From NCBI RefSeq assembly GCF_024357955.1, contig NZ_JANEYT010000003.1:62001-126000 (forward strand): 64,000 nucleotides of DNA. The letters are read 5' to 3'. The position numbers and the translations under genes were made by a program. This document shows positions 18,088-26,748 of this stretch, piece by piece (position 1 is the stretch's first letter; each line of letters starts with the position of its first letter). A model generated the notes under the pieces. The model ran no database searches. It saw only the letters and a program-made list of their open reading frames with translations, and was not told the DNA's origin. The stretch comes from Photobacterium pectinilyticum (GTDB taxonomy: Bacteria > Pseudomonadota > Gammaproteobacteria > Enterobacterales > Vibrionaceae).

Positions 18088-18765
18088 ATGATGGAATATG
18101 GCTTAAATACGCACCCTTTGATTAAACTCACCGAGGCGACTCAGTCTGAATCTCTTGTTAAGCATTTTCAAAGCATGATGCTGGCTGGAAAGGCCATTGA
18201 GGCTATGACGGTGGATAGTACTAAGCAGATGTTAGAGCATAGCTATCAGCAGAGTCTTAAATTAATCGAAGAAATGGATAAGCAGCTTGTTTACCAGCAA
18301 GATCAACAGCAGTCGCTGTGCTTTCCTTTTGATCTTATGGATCAAATAACAAGAAATATGGCTGATCAATGGAGTGCATTGGCTGGCTTGCCAACAAGTT
18401 CAGCAGATAAGCTTGCACAAGCACTAGAAGAGGCGAAAGCCACAGAGAGCGAGCTATCTGGCATAGTGGCAGAGAAAGAAAGTCAGCTGAATGAATTGAA
18501 CCAAACAGTTGTTGCTCATCAGGCTGAGGTCACTAAAGCGAATAGGGCAAAACAAACAGCGCAGCGTAATGCACGAAAAGTGAAAGCAGATTTAGAGGCT
18601 GCTAGCGAAACCAGTAAACAACTTGAGGAGCAGGTTACTCAACTTGAATCTGAAAAGGCTGAAACAGCTAAGGAAAATCAGGCATTAACTCAGCAAAATT
18701 CAGATCTTAAACAACAGATAGCTCAGTTACAGTCTCAATTAGCCACGGTAGGGCAAGATTCGTAA
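18088..18765 (+). CDS. Coiled-coil protein of unknown function
   Basis: Protein of about 225 residues. The first 100 are helical with a phasin-like feel (AGKAIEAMTVDSTKQMLEHSY); the rest is a long, highly charged coiled coil rich in Glu, Lys and Gln ending in QLQSQLATVGQDS. There is no signal peptide or membrane segment. The frame is open from 17995, but AGG at 18078-18080 lies 7 bases before the ATG at 18088, so that start is chosen. A granule-associated or cytoskeletal structural protein is possible; no family is claimed. Confidence 0.72.
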   Translation: MMEYGLNTHPLIKLTEATQSESLVKHFQSMMLAGKAIEAMTVDSTKQMLEHSYQQSLKLIEEMDKQLVYQQDQQQSLCFPFDLMDQITRNMADQWSALAGLPTSSADKLAQALEEAKATESELSGIVAEKESQLNELNQTVVAHQAEVTKANRAKQTAQRNARKVKADLEAASETSKQLEEQVTQLESEKAETAKENQALTQQNSDLKQQIAQLQSQLATVGQDS

Positions 18766-18798
18766 CGCGATATTCACCACTTTTTTGCATATCGTTAG

Positions 18799-18821
18799 AA
18801 AGCGCCTGATGGCGCTTTTTT
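18799..18821 (+). terminator. Intrinsic terminator after coiled-coil gene
   Basis: AAAGCGCC, loop TGAT, GGCGCTTTTTT. Confidence 0.88.
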
Positions 18822-18954
18822 CATTATTCCTTTATTAGAATGGATTACGGTTGTGTGAGTTACGCAATGCGTGAACTAGCAATAGGATTGTTGTTGTTTT
18901 TCTGTTAATAATGATTTACATGAAATACAGCCAATGCCTTTAGCAGGAGTCGAT

Positions 18955-19440
18955 ATGAGTAACAGGCAGCGTGAAGTAACACTGAGGTTCTTGGCTGAGC
19001 CGGGTGACGTAAACTTTGGTGGTAAGGTGCACGGCGGAGCCGTGATGAAGTGGATCGACTTGGCGGCGTATGCATGTTCGGCAGGTTGGAGCGGTATGTA
19101 TTGTATAACGGCCTATGCTGGTGGTATTCGCTTTGTTAAACCTATCCATGTTGGCAATTTGGTCGAGGTAACCGCCAAGGTTATTTATACCGGTCGCTCA
19201 TCAATGCATATTGCGATTGACGTGCAAGCCAGTGATCCGAAGGAATTGAAAAACCAACTGACCACACACTGTATCGTGATTATGGTTGCGGTGGACGAAA
19301 ATGGTCAGTCTGCAGAGGTACCAGAGTGGTTACCAGAAACGGAAGAAGATATAGCTCTCAGGGAATCAGCTATTCGCCTAATGAATATGCGTAAAGAGAT
19401 TGGCGAAGAGATGGAAGCGCACGTAACGTATATAAAGTGA
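18955..19440 (+). CDS. Acyl-CoA thioesterase (hot-dog fold)
   Basis: The 161-residue single hot-dog-domain protein has the YciA/BFIT-type motif NFGGKVHGGAVMKWIDLAAY (residues about 17-36), in which the Gly-Gly turn and Asp form the active site. GNLVEVTAKVIYTGRSSMHI is the central strand pair. It should hydrolyse acyl-CoAs in the cytoplasm. AGGAG at 18945-18949 stands 5 bases before the ATG at 18955, which fixes the start although the frame is open a little further upstream (18934). Confidence 0.88.
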   Translation: MSNRQREVTLRFLAEPGDVNFGGKVHGGAVMKWIDLAAYACSAGWSGMYCITAYAGGIRFVKPIHVGNLVEVTAKVIYTGRSSMHIAIDVQASDPKELKNQLTTHCIVIMVAVDENGQSAEVPEWLPETEEDIALRESAIRLMNMRKEIGEEMEAHVTYIK

Positions 19441-19500
19441 TCGGAAAACCAAGGTTTTCTTGGGGTAGATCAACTAAATGAAATGAATATCACAAATAGC

Positions 19501-19525
19501 GATAATGATAGTTATAATCATTATC
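19501..19525. promoter_or_regulatory. Fur box (iron-responsive operator) candidate
   Basis: GATAATGAT at 19501-19509 and ATCATTATC at 19517-19525 form a perfect inverted repeat around a 7-base centre and match the two ends of the classic Fur box (GATAATGAT-A-ATCATTATC) with a wider centre. It lies 26-50 bp before the start of the dehydrogenase gene. Confidence 0.7.
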
Positions 19526-19550
19526 GTTATTTTTTTGAGGTGAGAAAAGA

Positions 19551-20195
19551 ATGAAACCTGTTGTTTTGTTTGGAGCTAGTCGTGGATTAGGATTTGCTGT
19601 TGCTCGTCATTTCCGTGAAAGGGATATTGATGTCTATGCGATGGTCCGTAAACCTGAGAGTGCAGCCGCATTGGAAGAGCTTGGTGTTAAAGTGACACTT
19701 GGTGATGCGCTAGAACAGAACAGTATCAAGTCATTCCTTGAGGATGTACCAAAAGACGTTGTAGCTGTTTCAACCATGGGTAGTTTCCAAGCCGATAACC
19801 CTGTTGATTACATCGGTCATCGAATGGTAATCAATGAACTTGAACAGCGAAGTATACGTCGTTTTGTCATGGTAACATCGCTTGGATGTGGTGATTCATG
19901 GGCGTATTTATCCGACAAAGCAAAAGCGGTATTTGGTCAAGCTGTTAGGGAAAAAAGTCTCGCGGAGTCATGGTTAGCAACCAGTCCGTTGGATTACACC
20001 ATTCTTCGCCCTGGGGGCCTCCAAGACGGTGAAGCTACTGAGCAAGGGGTATTATCGAGCCAAGGGGAAGTGCATGGTTTGATTACACGAAGCGAAGTTG
20101 CAAGATTAATCCAAACGTTACTTTTGGACGACACTTCCATTGGTAAGATCTATGCGTGTGTCGATCCTGTCTTTACACGTAACTTCAACAATTAA
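19551..20195 (+). CDS. NAD(P)-binding protein, atypical short-chain dehydrogenase (NmrA/SDR-like)
   Basis: The 214-residue Rossmann-fold protein has the dinucleotide-binding GASRGLGFAVARHF at residues 7-20, MVRKPES near 31-37 contacting the cofactor phosphate, and DYTILRPGGLQDGEAT near 155-170 in place of the classical catalytic Tyr-Lys pair. It belongs to the atypical SDR group that contains NAD(P)H-binding and flavin-reductase-like members. A Fur-box-like palindrome lies directly upstream, so expression should rise under iron limitation. Possible roles in siderophore or ferric reduction are inference only. A terminator follows. Confidence 0.8.
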   Translation: MKPVVLFGASRGLGFAVARHFRERDIDVYAMVRKPESAAALEELGVKVTLGDALEQNSIKSFLEDVPKDVVAVSTMGSFQADNPVDYIGHRMVINELEQRSIRRFVMVTSLGCGDSWAYLSDKAKAVFGQAVREKSLAESWLATSPLDYTILRPGGLQDGEATEQGVLSSQGEVHGLITRSEVARLIQTLLLDDTSIGKIYACVDPVFTRNFNN

Positions 20196-20221
20196 ACACC
20201 ACTGGTTCTATTTATTTCTAC

Positions 20222-20248
20222 AAGCCATCAGCCATGATGGCTTTTTTT
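20222..20248 (+). terminator. Intrinsic terminator after the Fur-box gene
   Basis: AGCCATCA, loop GCCA, TGATGGCT, then a T run. Confidence 0.88.
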
Positions 20249-20334
20249 ATTGCTAATATTTAATTAATTGACGCAAAAGTGTATGAACGTTATTCTAGCT
20301 TACAGTTGTACGCTCAATGGATAGGATCAAAAGG

Positions 20335-21471
20335 ATGACCTCGACCAAACCTGCCGTATTGTGGCTAAACGTTACGATATTTGCCCTTACTTTTCTTGTT
20401 GCTGTGATTGCGACACCTTTATATGCCTATTTTGTTGGCTTTGATGGTGCACAATGGCTAATGCTGCTTATTGCTTTTTCGTTCTGTGGCATGTCGATAA
20501 CTGCCGGTTACCATCGGCTTTGGTCGCATAAAACGTATGAAGCGAATACTGTCGTTAGGTGTATATTTGCCATAGGTGGTGCATTTGCCCTACAGAATAG
20601 TATTTTGCATTGGTCATCTGACCATCGCATACATCATCGTTATGTCGACAACAATGACAAGGACCCTTATTCCGCCAAGATGGGCTTCTTCTATAGTCAT
20701 ATCGGCTGGATGCTGAGAGAGTATCAAGCGAGCCGTTATAACGATTATTCGAACTGCCGTGATTTGCAAAAAGATAAGATCGTCATGTGGCAACATAAAT
20801 ACTATGTACTGCTAGCCGTTTTGACTAACTTCGGCATTCCATTTTTATTCGGTTTGATTCACGGTGACGTTTGGGGAGCGCTTTTGTTGGTCGGTGTTGT
20901 CAGGCTTGTACTGAGTCACCATACAACATTTTTCATTAATTCATTGGCCCACATCTGGGGCTCTCAACCTTACACTGAAAAGAATACCGCCCGTGACAAT
21001 GGTTTGTTGGCCTTCCTAACTTTCGGTGAGGGTTACCATAACTTTCACCATATATTTGAAAATGATTACCGTAATGGCATTCGCTGGTGGCAATTTGATC
21101 CTACCAAGTGGTTAATCAAATCTCTGTCATGGATTGGGGCAACCAGAAATTTACGTACCAGTCCTGAAGATCGTATTGAGAAGGCTAAGGTCAGAATGCT
21201 GCACAAGCGAGTGCAGAAAAAGTTGATGGATAATCGAGCAACTAACCACAGCACGCAACTTAAACTGGCAAGGCTTGATGAAGAATACGAACTGCTAGTG
21301 CAAAAGATTGCTGACTATTACGATGCTAAAAAGCGGCTGTTGGAACTAAAAAAGAAGAAGTTACTCAAGCATTATGAGAGCTTTGAATTCTTGCAGCAAT
21401 ATAACGAAATGAAACGACGACTCGAAGAACAGCAGCGCTCATGGCAGCAGCTTACGGCACAATATGTTTGA
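20335..21471 (+). CDS. Acyl-CoA (delta-9) fatty acid desaturase
   Basis: Integral membrane desaturase of about 378 residues with all three His boxes: HRLWSHK (about 62-68), HRIHHRY (about 99-105) and EGYHNFHH (about 236-243), which bind the di-iron centre. Four hydrophobic segments surround them. The C-terminal 90 residues are a charged, helical extension rich in Lys and Leu (KKRLLELKKKKLLKHYESF), absent from many homologues. It introduces a cis double bond into acyl-CoA chains, usual in cold-adapted marine bacteria. The start at 20335 is favoured over 20317 because AGGA (20323-20326) sits 8 bases before it. Confidence 0.88.
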   Translation: MTSTKPAVLWLNVTIFALTFLVAVIATPLYAYFVGFDGAQWLMLLIAFSFCGMSITAGYHRLWSHKTYEANTVVRCIFAIGGAFALQNSILHWSSDHRIHHRYVDNNDKDPYSAKMGFFYSHIGWMLREYQASRYNDYSNCRDLQKDKIVMWQHKYYVLLAVLTNFGIPFLFGLIHGDVWGALLLVGVVRLVLSHHTTFFINSLAHIWGSQPYTEKNTARDNGLLAFLTFGEGYHNFHHIFENDYRNGIRWWQFDPTKWLIKSLSWIGATRNLRTSPEDRIEKAKVRMLHKRVQKKLMDNRATNHSTQLKLARLDEEYELLVQKIADYYDAKKRLLELKKKKLLKHYESFEFLQQYNEMKRRLEEQQRSWQQLTAQYV

Positions 21472-21496
21472 TTAGGTATACTATACATTGATAACC

Positions 21497-21525
21497 AAAG
21501 GCGGGGAGTTTCCCCGCCTTTTTTG
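21497..21525 (+). terminator. Intrinsic terminator after the desaturase gene
   Basis: GGCGGGGA (21500-21507) pairs with TCCCCGCC (21511-21518), T run after. Confidence 0.9.
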
Positions 21526-21705
21526 ACTTAATAAGTGGTCACAAGTTAAGCTTTTGGTAAATCATTGACTTTTTGTTGACGTAAGAAGACATGGTCACCA
21601 GTAAAATCGTCGAATGTTGTCTCATTTTTGCAAACGCTGTTATTCGTAATATCGCGCTGAATGAGATTTGCCATAATTAGGGGATGTAGAGATGGAGGTA
21701 CTGGT

Positions 21706-22608
21706 GTGAGACGCTTGTTAATAATGCTACTCGCTGGTGTAATGTCGTGCTCTGTTCAAGCGGTTGAATATCAAAAGCCTGATGCCGATAGTAAATTAGT
21801 AGGCGTCATGGAGTACTACCAGGTCGTTAAGGGAGATAGTCTGCTTGATATTGCCAACAGGTACAATATTGGTCTTTTGCAGCTGATGGCAGCAAATCCC
21901 GGAGCTGATCCTTTCTTGCCTACACCAGGCTCGTTACTGACCGTACCAATGCAACTGGTCTTACCCAATGCAAAACGACAGGGGATAGTCATCAACCTTG
22001 CCGAGCTACGGTTGTATTATTTCCCTAAAAACAGTGAAAAAATGTATGTATTCCCAATCGGAATAGGTCGTGTAGGGCGTGAGACACCTAAAATGACGAC
22101 CAGCATAAGCCAAATGACTGAAGGTCCTACTTGGACCCCCACTGCGAATATTCGTAAAGAATACCGTGAAAAGTACAACATTGAGTTACCTGGAGTGGTG
22201 CCTGCGGGTCCTGAAAATCCACTTGGTGAATATGCAATGAGGTTGTCATACGGCAGCGGGCAGTATTTGATCCATGGAACTAATAAAGATTTTGGGATCG
22301 GTATGCGAGTTAGCTCCGGTTGTATACGAATGAATCCATGGGACGTTGAGTGGTTGTTTCACCAAGTGTCGCGTGGTACTCGGGTTCAGATCATCAATCA
22401 GCCTTTGAAGCACACCGTGGAGCCTGATGGTAGCGTATATGTAGAAGTTCACGAACCGTTGTCCAGAAGTGAGAAACAAATGGGCGAATTCAAGACGGTG
22501 AAGGCACCTGACAGCCTATTGGCCGAGGTGGCTGGAAGCGATGAAGGATATCAAAACCTTGACGTTGCTTTGCTAAAACAGTCTGGGGTACCTCAAAGGC
22601 TGAATTAA
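21706..22608 (+). CDS. L,D-transpeptidase with LysM domain (YbiS/ErfK/YcfS type)
   Basis: Secreted protein of about 300 residues. After the signal peptide (VRRLLIMLLAGVMSCSVQA) comes a LysM domain (YYQVVKGDSLLDIANRYNIG), then the YkuD catalytic domain with the motif HGTNKDFGIG followed by SSGCIRMNPWDV, where Cys is the nucleophile and His the base. It cross-links peptidoglycan or attaches Braun-type lipoprotein in the periplasm. The open frame begins at 21661, but GGAGG at 21694-21698 stands 7 bases before a GTG at 21706 that begins the signal peptide, so that start is chosen. It is a single gene with a bidirectional terminator after it. Confidence 0.88.
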   Translation: MRRLLIMLLAGVMSCSVQAVEYQKPDADSKLVGVMEYYQVVKGDSLLDIANRYNIGLLQLMAANPGADPFLPTPGSLLTVPMQLVLPNAKRQGIVINLAELRLYYFPKNSEKMYVFPIGIGRVGRETPKMTTSISQMTEGPTWTPTANIRKEYREKYNIELPGVVPAGPENPLGEYAMRLSYGSGQYLIHGTNKDFGIGMRVSSGCIRMNPWDVEWLFHQVSRGTRVQIINQPLKHTVEPDGSVYVEVHEPLSRSEKQMGEFKTVKAPDSLLAEVAGSDEGYQNLDVALLKQSGVPQRLN

Positions 22609-22681
22609 TATTTTTTACCTAATATTCTCAAGCTGGCAGATATGTCTGCATGATTGAAATTCCAAGGTAAAGCTATAGAAC

Positions 22682-22712
22682 AAAAAAAGCCACCAGTCGG
22701 TGGCTTTTTTTA
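22682..22712. terminator. Bidirectional terminator between L,D-transpeptidase and AraC-like genes
   Basis: GCCACC, loop AGTC, GGTGGC, flanked by A7 on the left and T7 on the right. Confidence 0.9.
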
Positions 22713-23393
22713 TAGCGGTTTGCCCAACACGGGAAGGGCCAACGAAGAAATGATTTCTGGGGAGGTATTCAATGCCTCGGCAATTTGCGAGATTTTGCGA
22801 CCTGAGCGAGACAGTTTCAGCACCTCACGCATGAGCACACAAGATTCAATTTCTTTCGCAGAGAAGCCTGTGTAGGTGGAAATTTCCTTTAGCGCCTTAC
22901 TGTCTGTTACCTTGTCACCTTTAAGTAGCGACGTTAAGGATAGTTGCTGATGACCACTTAACCCCGGGCTAGTTGACTTACTATTGACCTTCAGCTTAGC
23001 GACCTGATCAGCCAATACTCTGAGTAAGTTACCACTTTCGCCTTCCAAAGTGATCTCATTGCCCATGTTTAGCCATTTATTTAGCTCTTTGGAAAGCGCA
23101 TTGATGAGAGGTGTCATCCGAACGAACCCTGCTTCACGACAAATGGCCATTGTTAGGCGAGGGGAAAACTCGACCTTACTACACGTTGACCCAGGCATCA
23201 TAGTGACAGCATGGAGGCAATCGAATGGGATGAAAAAGCCATTTCCGGCAGTCACTGTATATTCAGCTTTGCCTAAACGGATAAATGCACATCCTGATGT
23301 CATGATAAGCATATAGGCAGTATGACTTTTTTTTCTAGAACCGACGTCAAGAAAAGTATGTTGATGCAGTGAATATTCAATAGCTTGTTTCAT
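22710..23393 (-). CDS. AraC-like regulator with cupin N-terminus and weak HTH
   Basis: The 227-residue protein has an N-terminal cupin-type sensor (SHTAYMLIMTSGCAFIRLG, then TVTAGNGFFIPFDCLHAVTMM), which is the AraC ligand-binding layout. The C-terminal 100 residues contain helix-turn-helix-like segments (LKEISTYTGFSAKEIESCVLMRE; ISQIAEALNTSPEIISSLA) but lack the usual AraC signature, so DNA binding by this part is less certain. It stands alone, convergent with the L,D-transpeptidase gene. Ligand and targets unknown. Confidence 0.65.
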   Translation of the reverse strand: MKQAIEYSLHQHTFLDVGSRKKSHTAYMLIMTSGCAFIRLGKAEYTVTAGNGFFIPFDCLHAVTMMPGSTCSKVEFSPRLTMAICREAGFVRMTPLINALSKELNKWLNMGNEITLEGESGNLLRVLADQVAKLKVNSKSTSPGLSGHQQLSLTSLLKGDKVTDSKALKEISTYTGFSAKEIESCVLMREVLKLSRSGRKISQIAEALNTSPEIISSLALPVLGKPL

Positions 23394-23666
23394 AGTTAAT
23401 CTCTAGCAATTTCGCTGACACATGTTGTTCGCTTTTGTTGCATGCGTCAACTGGTCGGGGAATTTTAACAGATAAATGGTGTTTTTTTGGCTAGAAATGT
23501 TAGCGGTTAGGCAGACATTACAGCATCAAGGGGGTAAAGTGATTGAAATTAATCCGATTTTACCTGGTAAGACCTCCAACCATTACGTTGTTAGGAGGAT
23601 GTCATTGGGTAAATCAAATAAACATGCGTAAAATGTCGCAGTTTGTTCAACTTATGAAGCATTACA

Positions 23667-24776
23667 GTGCAGTCTAATAACGATATCTACAAAGAAATTC
23701 GCCCATACAATGACGATGAAGTCAGTGGGGCTATTACGCGTTTGGTTAACGATAACGAATTTATTAACGCCATTCTCAATTACCGTTTTCCACAGCTATC
23801 AGGTGTATTTGGTTGGCTGCTTACACCGCTGATTAAACGCTTTCTGATTAACAAGTGGTCAAACATCAAGACAGTCGATGATGTTCAGCGTCAAATTGCA
23901 AAATACATGCATGCAACAATTGACCACTCTTGTGACGGTGTCACATTTACTGGGCTTGATAAGCTTGACCCGAAGCAGTCTTACCTCTTTGTGTCTAACC
24001 ACAGGGATATTGCGATGGATCCGGCGATGGTGAATTGGTGCCTGTTTAATAACAATTTCAATACGGTTCGTATTGCCATTGGCGACAACTTGCTCAAGAA
24101 ACCTTGTGTGACAGAGCTAATGCGCCTTAACAAAAGTTTCATTGTTAAACGCTCTGCGAAAGGCCCGCGTGAAATGATGAAAACGCTGGGTTTGCTTTCT
24201 AACTATATTTCCCACTCTTTAGAGACGGGCAACTCCATCTGGATCGCTCAAAAAGAAGGGCGCGCTAAAGATGGGAATGACAAGACAGATCCAGCCATCC
24301 TTAAAATGTTTTACATGGATGGCCGTAAGCAGAAAATCGAATTTTCTAACTACATGGCTCAGTTAAACATTGTACCTGTTGCCATTTCTTATGAAAACGA
24401 TCCGTGTGATGTAGCAAAGGCAAAAGAGCTTTATCAGAAGCAAACTGAAGGTAGTTATGAAAAAGGTGAGCTTGAAGATATAGATAGCATCATCCAAGGT
24501 ATCGTAGGGCAAAAACGGCGTATTCACGTCAGCTTTGGCGATGCGATTGGTGCTGACTTTGACACGCCTGAACAATTAGCTGAGGAGATTGATCGTCAGA
24601 TCACCGCTAACTACCACTTGTTCCCTGCTAACTATATCGCAGCTGATATGGCCGATAGCTCAGTTAATGACGCCGAAGTCGCTCGGTTCAACGAGAAGTT
24701 TGCGGGCTTACCCGATGGTGTCATTACTATTCTCAAGCAGATGTACGCGATACCTGCACAGAAGAAACATCAATAA
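23667..24776 (+). CDS. 1-acyl-sn-glycerol-3-phosphate acyltransferase family protein (PlsC-like)
   Basis: The 369-residue protein carries the glycerolipid acyltransferase motif NHRDIAMDPAM (HxxxxD, about residues 113-123), the second block SFIVKRSAKGPREMMK and the third IWIAQKEGRAKDGNDKTD near 190-207. It is larger than PlsC (about 245 residues), with an N-terminal domain and a C-terminal extension, as in the less studied membrane-associated acyltransferases of gamma-proteobacteria. The substrate is likely lysophosphatidate or another lyso-lipid. The start is a GTG at 23667 with only a weak ribosome site; a terminator follows. Confidence 0.82.
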   Translation: MQSNNDIYKEIRPYNDDEVSGAITRLVNDNEFINAILNYRFPQLSGVFGWLLTPLIKRFLINKWSNIKTVDDVQRQIAKYMHATIDHSCDGVTFTGLDKLDPKQSYLFVSNHRDIAMDPAMVNWCLFNNNFNTVRIAIGDNLLKKPCVTELMRLNKSFIVKRSAKGPREMMKTLGLLSNYISHSLETGNSIWIAQKEGRAKDGNDKTDPAILKMFYMDGRKQKIEFSNYMAQLNIVPVAISYENDPCDVAKAKELYQKQTEGSYEKGELEDIDSIIQGIVGQKRRIHVSFGDAIGADFDTPEQLAEEIDRQITANYHLFPANYIAADMADSSVNDAEVARFNEKFAGLPDGVITILKQMYAIPAQKKHQ

Positions 24777-24783
24777 TAAGGAA

Positions 24784-24805
24784 GCAGCCTTGTGGCTGCT
24801 TTTTT
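24784..24805. terminator. Intrinsic terminator after the acyltransferase gene
   Basis: GCAGCC, loop TTG(T), GGCTGC, then six T; it lies between converging genes. Confidence 0.85.
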
Positions 24806-24824
24806 AAACGTTGAATGTAACGAT

Positions 24825-25385
24825 TTAAAATTTTGCATCGTTGGCAGGACTTAAGGTGCGTACTATCGACTTAGGTGAAACGACCTCAACACGTCTGTTT
24901 CGTTGTTTATCTACCTCTCGGCTTCCTGAACTCAAGGGCTCTGTACTGCCTGCTGAGACTATTTGAATACGCTCTTCTTCGACACCAAAAACCGAAGATA
25001 TATAAATGGCTATGGTAAAAGCGCGTTCATAAGAAAGCCCAACGTTATCATCTTCATTCGAAAAGTCATCGCTGTGGCCAACAACGATGACATAGCTATC
25101 TGGATGTTGACGTAATCGGACTGCAATAGGGTCTAAAAGCAGCTGCCCGTCAGATGTTAAGTCATAGCTCTTGCTATCGAAATAAACAGTGGTACGTAGT
25201 TCAGGCAGTTCGGCCAACAATATCTGCGCATCTGGGACCACATTTTCATTACTACCAGATGATGGTGCAGTAGTTGTGTGCGTGACGTTGTCACTTCCAT
25301 TACCACAGCCTAAAGCCAACACAACAAACGCAACGAGCATGATGCGTGAAAGAGTTGAAGCGATAATGGGGGCTAGATTTTTCAA
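24825..25385 (-). CDS. OmpA-family outer-membrane lipoprotein
   Basis: The 186-residue protein has an N-terminal lipoprotein signal (LVAFVVLALGC, lipobox Cys near residue 27), a Ser/Thr/Gly-rich linker and a C-terminal OmpA/MotB peptidoglycan-binding domain. The latter shows VVGHSDDFSNEDDNVGLSYE (about residues 98-117), VSAGSTEPLSSG and KQRNRRVEV, the usual ligand-binding Arg region. It would anchor the outer membrane to peptidoglycan, like Pal or YiaD. Single gene. Confidence 0.85.
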   Translation of the reverse strand: MKNLAPIIASTLSRIMLVAFVVLALGCGNGSDNVTHTTTAPSSGSNENVVPDAQILLAELPELRTTVYFDSKSYDLTSDGQLLLDPIAVRLRQHPDSYVIVVGHSDDFSNEDDNVGLSYERAFTIAIYISSVFGVEEERIQIVSAGSTEPLSSGSREVDKQRNRRVEVVSPKSIVRTLSPANDAKF

Positions 25386-25474
25386 ACCAACTAAACCTAA
25401 TTATTAAGTCATATATGTTAGGTTTAGCTGATCTGTAATGAATCACAACTGCGAAATTAAGATATTTAGGTAGA

Positions 25475-26428
25475 TCAACGCGCTGCAGGATTAGGCGTTC
25501 GATATGGTGGAACAGACATACGTTCTGCCATGAAATCTATAAACGAACGCACTTTCGGTGCGAGGTATTTACGACGTGGATAGACGGCATAAATAGGTAA
25601 CTCAACGTCAGCTTTCCATTCAGGTAATAGCTGTATCAGTTTACCTGTCTCAATTTCGTCGGTAATAAGGTATGTCGCTAGGTAAGCTATGCCCAACCCG
25701 GATAGAGCAGCATCGAGAACTGCAGGGGCATTATCTATACGATAATTACCACGCGCTCGAATGGCTTGCCTTACACCGTCTTTGGTGAATTCCCAGTTTG
25801 TATATTTTCTTTCTCGGCTTTGGTAAGTAATGCAGTTGTGTTGACGTAAATCTCCTGGAACCTTGGGCACTCCATTTTCTTTAATGTAGTCAGGTGAAGC
25901 AACAACGGCAAAATGACAATCTGCAAGTCGACGTGCAACCATGCCTTCCGGTGGGTGTTCATGTATTGCTACCCAGCAATCAAATCCTTCTTCAAGCAGG
26001 TTAGGGCGGTGGTCAAATAGACTGACCTCTAATTCCAATCCAGGGTGTTCTTTTTGAAATTCAGTTAGTGCAGAAGTGATATGGGGGTTACCGAAAGACT
26101 GCGCAATACCAATGCGTAACACCCCCTTAATTTCATTGCGGTAACCTGCAACAAGCGCTTCGGCTTCGTTTACTGTATCGAGAAGTTGCTGGCCATATTC
26201 TGCATATTGAAGGCCAATCTCTGTCAAAGCGACAGTACGGGTACTTCGCTGTACGAGCTGACAACCAAGGCGTTCTTCCAAAAAACGAACTTGTTTACTG
26301 ACTTGAGATTTAGAGATCCCAAGACGCTCTGCTGCCCTTGTGAAATTTTGTTCATGACCGACAGTCGCAAGGATCACCATTTGTTGCAGATTTTCTAGCA
26401 TAGGTAAGACCAACTTCATGTTAACCAA
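25475..26428 (-). CDS. LysR family transcriptional regulator
   Basis: The 317-residue LysR protein has an N-terminal winged HTH (FTRAAERLGISKSQVSKQVR, about residues 28-47) and a periplasmic-binding-like effector domain (about 100-305). It is divergent from the chromate transporter gene with a 320-bp shared promoter region, the classic LysR arrangement, so it may control that gene. The ATG at 26419 (MKLVLPM) is an alternative start. Effector unknown. Confidence 0.87.
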   Translation of the reverse strand: MVNMKLVLPMLENLQQMVILATVGHEQNFTRAAERLGISKSQVSKQVRFLEERLGCQLVQRSTRTVALTEIGLQYAEYGQQLLDTVNEAEALVAGYRNEIKGVLRIGIAQSFGNPHITSALTEFQKEHPGLELEVSLFDHRPNLLEEGFDCWVAIHEHPPEGMVARRLADCHFAVVASPDYIKENGVPKVPGDLRQHNCITYQSRERKYTNWEFTKDGVRQAIRARGNYRIDNAPAVLDAALSGLGIAYLATYLITDEIETGKLIQLLPEWKADVELPIYAVYPRRKYLAPKVRSFIDFMAERMSVPPYRTPNPAAR

Positions 26429-26748
26429 GAAATTATATCACTGAACAGAATGAGGGAAAATGTTTGTTAATCGACATCCCAGGCATAAACCCATAAAAAT
26501 ATGCTGTAATCAGTAAAAAGATACAAAAAATAAACCCTTTAAAAACATAAGCTAACAGTTATTGTTTACATGTAGGGATAATGGTAGCGGTGGGTAAACG
26601 TTCTTTGAGTTTAATCATTAGCGATTAAATCTTGCTATCATTTGCATATATAACAGGCGAATTAACTAAATCGATGCTTTGGATTAAGTATAACGATTTC
26701 ATTAATTGTTTTTCTGGCGATATTATCTGAGCCTCATTAGGAGGTTTT
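26429..26748. promoter_or_regulatory. Divergent LysR/chrA promoter region with inverted repeat
   Basis: The 320-bp AT-rich intergenic region holds no gene. TTTAATC (26610-26616) and GATTAAA (26623-26629) form an inverted repeat with a 6-base centre, close to the T-N11-A layout of LysR operators. A strong ribosome site, AGGAGG, precedes the chromate transporter start at 26749. Confidence 0.5.

Noticed and set aside
23497-23631. 44-codon plus-strand frame in the gap before the acyltransferase gene
   Set aside because: No ribosome site and no recognisable pattern; kept only as a note.
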